Shown one piece after another: positions 6,258 through 9,465 of a stretch of 9,465 bases of DNA. The notes under the pieces are model-generated. The model saw only the letters and a list, made by a program, of their open reading frames with translations, had not been told where the DNA came from and ran no database searches. The stretch is taken from the NCBI GenBank assembly GCA_964538875.1, contig CAZIHO010000121.1, positions 1 through 9,465 of the forward strand, read 5' to 3'. This DNA is from CAZIHO01 sp964538875 (lineage in GTDB: Bacteria > Pseudomonadota > Gammaproteobacteria > Chromatiales > Chromatiaceae). Numbering within the stretch: position 1 is the first letter of the stretch; every line of letters begins with the position of its first letter. The position numbers and the translations under genes are program-made.

Positions 6258-7007
6258 CTAGCGGCGGTCCGGGCGGCGGTAATAAAACTGCAGGATCAGG
6301 TTGCGCACGCCGGCGTCCATGGGAATGGTTTCCCGCCCATGCCAACTGGTGTGGCCAACCGCGAAGGCCAACCCGGAGTTTGGCGCGAATTCCGCTTGCT
6401 TGGCCCGCACGAGGGGCGAGCGCAGCCGCAGCAGTTGGCCTAGGCTACCCCAACCCAGCCGGTACAGGGCGGTGCCAAGCTCCAGTTGGTCACGGTCCCG
6501 GGGCAGGTACAGCATCAGGGTGACGATCTTGGCCTGGCTGTCCGGGTGGGGCTCGATGGCATAGTGCCCCAAGTCCCGCACCAGGGTGGGAACGGGATAG
6601 GCCGGCACCCGGTTGAGGCCGGCCCGGCCGGTACGGAAGCGCCGGCACAGCCCGGGCGCCAGCCGGTCGAAAACCACCTCCTTCAACTCAGGCGCCCGCA
6701 GCGCCTCCCCCACCGCCGACCAGAGTTCCCGTAGCTCCAGCGGCAAGGCCGCCAGCGCGGACGGCATCAGTTCCAGGGTGGAGCGGGTCACCAGTCCGTC
6801 AGCGCGCCGGTTCCGGGCCGGATTATCCGGCTGGTAATAGGCCGCATCCGGCAGGGATTGGAGCAGCAGGGCGTAGATCTCGTCCGGGAAAGCCCCCGCC
6901 AAGCTCATATGGGTGAAGGGTTTGGTCAGCACCTCGGCGGCCTGGAACGCGCCGATTAGATGGTCCTGGATACGCTGGCGAAGCTCGATCAAGCCTGCGG
7001 CGTCCAT
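6258..7007 (-). CDS. 2-oxoglutarate/Fe(II)-dependent oxygenase (prolyl-hydroxylase-like)
   Basis: The product has 249 residues. It carries the Fe(II)-binding HxD...H set: His154 and Asp156 in the EPHPD sequence and His223 in SWHG, with Arg235 (GVRN) placed to bind 2-oxoglutarate. Family signatures between them are VTLMLYLP (162-169), LGTALY (177-182) and FAPNSGLAF (207-215). Such enzymes couple oxidative decarboxylation of 2-oxoglutarate to hydroxylation of a substrate, and relatives are often found in polysaccharide or glycosylation loci. No signal peptide is seen, so it should be cytoplasmic. The start at 7007 is chosen because AGGGGG lies five bases upstream; the longer frame up to 7163 adds an Arg/Gly-rich stretch that is antisense-like. 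The gene overlaps the end of the GT87 gene by 19 bases, suggesting translational coupling. Its stop is one base from that of the convergent pump gene. The substrate is unknown. Confidence 0.85.
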   Translation of the reverse strand: MDAAGLIELRQRIQDHLIGAFQAAEVLTKPFTHMSLAGAFPDEIYALLLQSLPDAAYYQPDNPARNRRADGLVTRSTLELMPSALAALPLELRELWSAVGEALRAPELKEVVFDRLAPGLCRRFRTGRAGLNRVPAYPVPTLVRDLGHYAIEPHPDSQAKIVTLMLYLPRDRDQLELGTALYRLGWGSLGQLLRLRSPLVRAKQAEFAPNSGLAFAVGHTSWHGRETIPMDAGVRNLILQFYYRRPDRR

Positions 7008-8476
7008 TCTTTCCCCCTTTGCCGGAGACCCAGCATTTGCACCACACAGACCAGCCACAACAGCAGGGACGCGATGGGCGCCATGCCCCCCGCGTGCAGG
7101 AACTGGACCTGCACCAGTTCCGATAGGCCATTGGCGCCGCCATACAGAGCGAACCCTAGCCACCAGAGTCGCGCCACCCCGGGCCCGCCGCGCCGTTCTC
7201 TCAGCACGGCCAGGAGGCCCATGACCGGTAGTACGGCCAGCAAATAATAGTGGGGCTTGCAGGTGGGAATCGCCGGCAGCAGGACCAACAGCAGGGCGCC
7301 GGGAGCCAATATGTCCATCAACCGGCCCGCCCCGCCGGGTCCCGCGATTCTGGGCGGCGCCGATNNNNNNNNNNNNNNNNNNNNNNNNNNNNNNNNNNNN
7401 NNNNNNNNNNNNNNNNNNNNNNNNNNNNNNNNNNNNNNNNNNNNNNNNNNNNNNNNNNNNNNNNGGGCAACCCGCGTGGCCCGCCGAATCACCCCGAGGG
7501 TCAGGAGCAAGAGCGTACCACCCAGGGCCAACTCGAAGCGCCGATAGGCCGGGGGAATCTGCTCAGGCCATTGCCCAGGGTCAGGGTGCACGGCTTTGAA
7601 TAGGGCCAGGCCGTAGGTCGGGAACTGCCCCCGCAGCGGATTGAGTTCCGCCTCGATATCCCCGTGCATCTGCCCGGTAACCAAGCCCGCCAGCCGAAAC
7701 TTATAGAAACTTCGATACAAATCCGCCGTTCGCGCTGGCCCCAGCGCCAGGACCGGAATGAGCACCAGCCCCAGCAGCGCCCCCAGGCCAAAGCCCCGGA
7801 AAAAGCGCCAGTCATGCCGAATCAGGGGATACAGCAGCAGCACCGCCAGATAGGGCTTGACGCAGGCGCCTAACGCCAACCAGACCCCGGCCCGCAGCGG
7901 GCGCCGTCTCAAAAGAGCCGCGCTCATCCCGCACAGGGACAGCAGTAACAGACTATTCACCTGACCCCGCCCTAGGCTATAGCCCACGGTGGGTAAGCAG
8001 ATCAGCAGGGGCAACAGGCGTCCCTGCCACCAGCGGCGCTCAAATGGCCGGATGTCCCGGTAAACGGGCTGGCTGGAACTGGTCTCGATGGCGCTGGCCA
8101 GCCCATGGGACGCCCAACCGAGCATGACCAGGTTGAGCAAGTACCAGAGGGCCACCGCCAGGGGATAGGAAATGGGAGCGGACTCGGTGCCGGGTGGCGC
8201 GTCCTCGGGTGGATCGGCGAGAGGCACCAGCAGGATCGCCAGCAGGGGCGGGTAATGGTAGTGCCACTGATGGGTATCCGTGACCCGGTAGGGATCGCCC
8301 CCGGTGCGGATCGCCCAGGCGGCGCGAAAATACACATCAGCGTCCGTGTGCCGGCTGTGCATGAAGGCGGAACGAGCCAGGGTGATGGCCCCAAAGCCGA
8401 TACTCAGGATGAGCAGGGCCACCAACGCCCAACGCTCGCCCCGGCCTGGGTACCGGGATGGGACGCCGCCAGTCAT
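6989..8476 (-). CDS. GT87 (DUF2029) family integral-membrane glycosyltransferase, interrupted by an assembly gap
   Basis: The frame gives about 495 residues, of which 34 are undetermined because of 100 N at 7365-7464. Visible GT87 features are the acidic loop HTDADVYFRAAWAIRTGGDPY (about 43-63, Asp45 and Asp47 as likely catalytic or metal-binding acids), the WHYHYPPLLA segment (71-80), GRGQVN (169-174), CVKPYLAVLLLYPLIR (205-220) and, after the gap, KPHYYLLAVLPVMGL. Many hydrophobic segments fit a GT-C fold with a periplasmic active site. Characterised relatives transfer mannose from polyprenyl-phosphate donors to lipid acceptors; donor and acceptor here are unknown. I start at 8476 because a strong GGGAGGAG site precedes it; the in-frame extension to 8593 is Pro/Gly/Ser-rich and lacks such support. 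It lies between another membrane protein gene and the oxygenase gene, all in the same direction. Confidence 0.82.
   Translation of the reverse strand: MTGGVPSRYPGRGERWALVALLILSIGFGAITLARSAFMHSRHTDADVYFRAAWAIRTGGDPYRVTDTHQWHYHYPPLLAILLVPLADPPEDAPPGTESAPISYPLAVALWYLLNLVMLGWASHGLASAIETSSSQPVYRDIRPFERRWWQGRLLPLLICLPTVGYSLGRGQVNSLLLLSLCGMSAALLRRRPLRAGVWLALGACVKPYLAVLLLYPLIRHDWRFFRGFGLGALLGLVLIPVLALGPARTADLYRSFYKFRLAGLVTGQMHGDIEAELNPLRGQFPTYGLALFKAVHPDPGQWPEQIPPAYRRFELALGGTLLLLTLGVIRRATRVAXXXXXXXXXXXXXXXXXXXXXXXXXXXXXXXXXXSAPPRIAGPGGAGRLMDILAPGALLLVLLPAIPTCKPHYYLLAVLPVMGLLAVLRERRGGPGVARLWWLGFALYGGANGLSELVQVQFLHAGGMAPIASLLLWLVCVVQMLGLRQRGKEWTPQA
7365..7464. other. Assembly gap (100 N) inside the GT87 gene
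   Basis: Exactly 100 undetermined bases are present. Round lengths of this kind are often placeholders, so the true gap may be longer or shorter. The reading frame is the same on both sides, and both sides read as plausible GT87 sequence, so the gene is probably intact in the organism. Transmembrane helices near the C-terminal third may be missing from the model. Confidence 0.98.
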
Positions 8477-8482
8477 CTTGCT

Positions 8483-8490
8483 CTCCTCCC
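8483..8490 (-). promoter_or_regulatory. Strong ribosome-binding site of the GT87 gene
   Basis: On the minus strand the sequence GGGAGGAG ends six bases before the ATG at 8476. It is the best Shine-Dalgarno match in the window and decides the start against the upstream in-frame ATG at 8593. The other 110 or so bases up to the end of the preceding gene show no clear promoter or terminator, which fits a shared transcript. Confidence 0.75.
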
Positions 8491-8600
8491 AGGCTCCGGC
8501 CCGCCCGAACCCTTCCAGGACCTTAGGCCCAGCGGCAGGATCCCGTAGGCCAGATTCTGGCGGGCTTGTGTCAGCGGCCCGGGATGGGTCCACCGGCTAC

Positions 8601-9465
8601 CTAGCGCTGCCGCAACACACGGAGGCCCTGTCGCCGAGCCACCAGCGCCATGGACAAATCCCAGCCGCCCCGATCCGGTTCCAGGCGATAGGGGCGCCAC
8701 GCCGCGCCTGGATCGGCACGATAGCCCAACGCCATATAGCGGGCCAACATCAGGGCGCCATGGGTCGACGGGGCGTCCGGGTCCCTGGGAAATCCCACCA
8801 GTTCCAGTCGAGGTTGGCCGGCGGGACCCGCGTCGGCGCGGATCCGCTGAGATACTTCCTCCAAGACCCGGAAACTGGGAATCAACTCCTCGGCGTAGGC
8901 AATGCGCTCGCCCTGGTGGTGAAACAGGGCCAGGGTCACCCAAGCATTGATTACCAGCAGCAGCCCAAGGGCGCCCCGGACCAGGGACCGCCGTCCGTCA
9001 TCCGCCTGCCACAAGGCCGGCACTAGAAACAGCAGCGGGTGACACAGGATGGCGTAGCGCCCATTGAAGGTGGCCCAGGTCGGAATGAACAGCAGCAGGG
9101 GCGGCAATAGCAATAGGGCCAGGAAGCAACTGGCCGCGCCCGCCCGGTCCTGGCTCTTGAACAGGTCCGGGTTCCGCAGTCGCGCCTTGATTCGCACCAG
9201 CCGGTTCGTCGGCCCACCATCCCCGGCATCCCACCCCAGCACCCCGGGCAGCCGCCCAAGCCAATGACCCAGGGCCAGGGCGGCGATCCCCAGGGACAGG
9301 AGATTCAACCCCAGCAACACCGGAAAGGCGCCAAAGGCCGCGTCGCCAAAACGCCGATAGGCGACCAGACTGGGGCCCACCCCGCTATCCACCAGATTGG
9401 CCAGGCTGGCCAACGGCGTCACCAGGACCTTGAAGGAGCCGAGGGTTAGCCGGCCCGCCGGTAAC
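8601..9465 (-). CDS. Polytopic membrane protein resembling GT-C glycosyltransferases (5' truncated)
   Basis: The frame is open to the window edge; a GTG at 9422 exists, but 14 further sense codons precede it, so the gene very likely continues upstream. About 287 C-terminal residues are visible. Hydrophobic segments occur at FGAFPVLLGLNLLSLGIAAL, ASCFLALLLLPPLLLFIP, AILCHPLLFLVPALW and LVRGALGLLLVINAWVTLAL (first bases near 9335, 9130, 9060 and 8980). The FNGRY motif just before the third segment is typical of C-terminal parts of GT39-like and DUF2142-like membrane proteins. The last 85 or so residues are soluble and charged, as in some GT-C proteins with a terminal periplasmic domain. It precedes the GT87 gene by 124 bases in the same direction. 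A glycosyltransferase role is likely from context but not shown. Confidence 0.65.
   Translation of the reverse strand, partial: LPAGRLTLGSFKVLVTPLASLANLVDSGVGPSLVAYRRFGDAAFGAFPVLLGLNLLSLGIAALALGHWLGRLPGVLGWDAGDGGPTNRLVRIKARLRNPDLFKSQDRAGAASCFLALLLLPPLLLFIPTWATFNGRYAILCHPLLFLVPALWQADDGRRSLVRGALGLLLVINAWVTLALFHHQGERIAYAEELIPSFRVLEEVSQRIRADAGPAGQPRLELVGFPRDPDAPSTHGALMLARYMALGYRADPGAAWRPYRLEPDRGGWDLSMALVARRQGLRVLRQR

Noticed and set aside
8477..8593. Longer start of the GT87 gene at 8593
   Set aside because: The added 39 residues are Pro/Gly/Ser-rich with no homology-like features, whereas GGGAGGAG sits directly before the ATG at 8476.
8473..8943. Minus-strand frame of 156 codons ending at 8473, considered as a frameshifted C terminus of the truncated membrane protein
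   Set aside because: Its last 30 residues look mildly protein-like, but the rest is Gly/Pro/Arg-rich as expected for a shadow frame, and the main frame ends cleanly at 8601-8603.
7664..9026. Several + strand frames opposite the membrane glycosyltransferase genes
   Set aside because: They are rich in Gln, Arg and Pro, have no recognisable motif and lie opposite genes with consistent transmembrane segments.
1..9465. Mobile element, phage, defence system or CRISPR array
   Set aside because: No transposase, integrase, terminal inverted repeats with target duplications, spacer-repeat array or nuclease motif was found in any real gene; the only tandem repeat is the coding repeat at 1-108.

Overview
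This is a GC-rich window with tightly packed genes, most likely from a Gram-negative proteobacterium and probably a gammaproteobacterium. The evidence is a lipoprotein-type periplasmic adaptor joined to an RND inner-membrane pump, exported proteins and the codon use. No rRNA or other taxonomic marker is present, so the lineage is inference. A run of exactly 100 N (7365-7464) marks a draft-assembly gap inside one gene.

Left part (1-1179, + strand). The window opens in the last 43 codons of a gene whose product ends in a Gln/Lys/Gly-rich repeat tail. After a short spacer with small inverted repeats comes a 317-residue predicted exported protein. I cannot assign it to a known family, but it clearly contains three diverged copies of one module of about 97 residues, each centred on a WFLG motif.

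Middle part (1180-6256, + strand). This is a textbook efflux operon: a TetR-family repressor, a lipoprotein membrane-fusion (adaptor) protein and a 1025-residue RND (HAE1-like) proton-driven pump. The tetR promoter is readable (TTGACA, 17 nt, TAATCT). A perfect 13-bp palindrome fills its spacer, and a diverged second copy lies just before the start codon, which suggests autorepression and control of the whole operon. No outer-membrane channel gene is in the window, so the pump must borrow one or use one encoded elsewhere.

Right part (6258-9465, - strand). Three genes converge on the pump operon: a 5'-truncated polytopic membrane protein resembling GT-C glycosyltransferases, a GT87 (DUF2029) family membrane glycosyltransferase interrupted by the assembly gap, and a 2-oxoglutarate/Fe(II) oxygenase. 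The oxygenase start lies inside the glycosyltransferase 3' end, so the two are probably translationally coupled. The set suggests transfer of a sugar from a lipid-linked donor on the periplasmic side plus a hydroxylation step, with unknown substrates. The stop codons of the pump and the oxygenase are separated by one base.

I see no tRNA, rRNA, CRISPR array, insertion sequence or phage gene. The least explained parts are the three-module exported protein with its neighbouring Gly-rich tail, and the oxygenase-glycosyltransferase pair. I do not see a clear undescribed multi-gene system.
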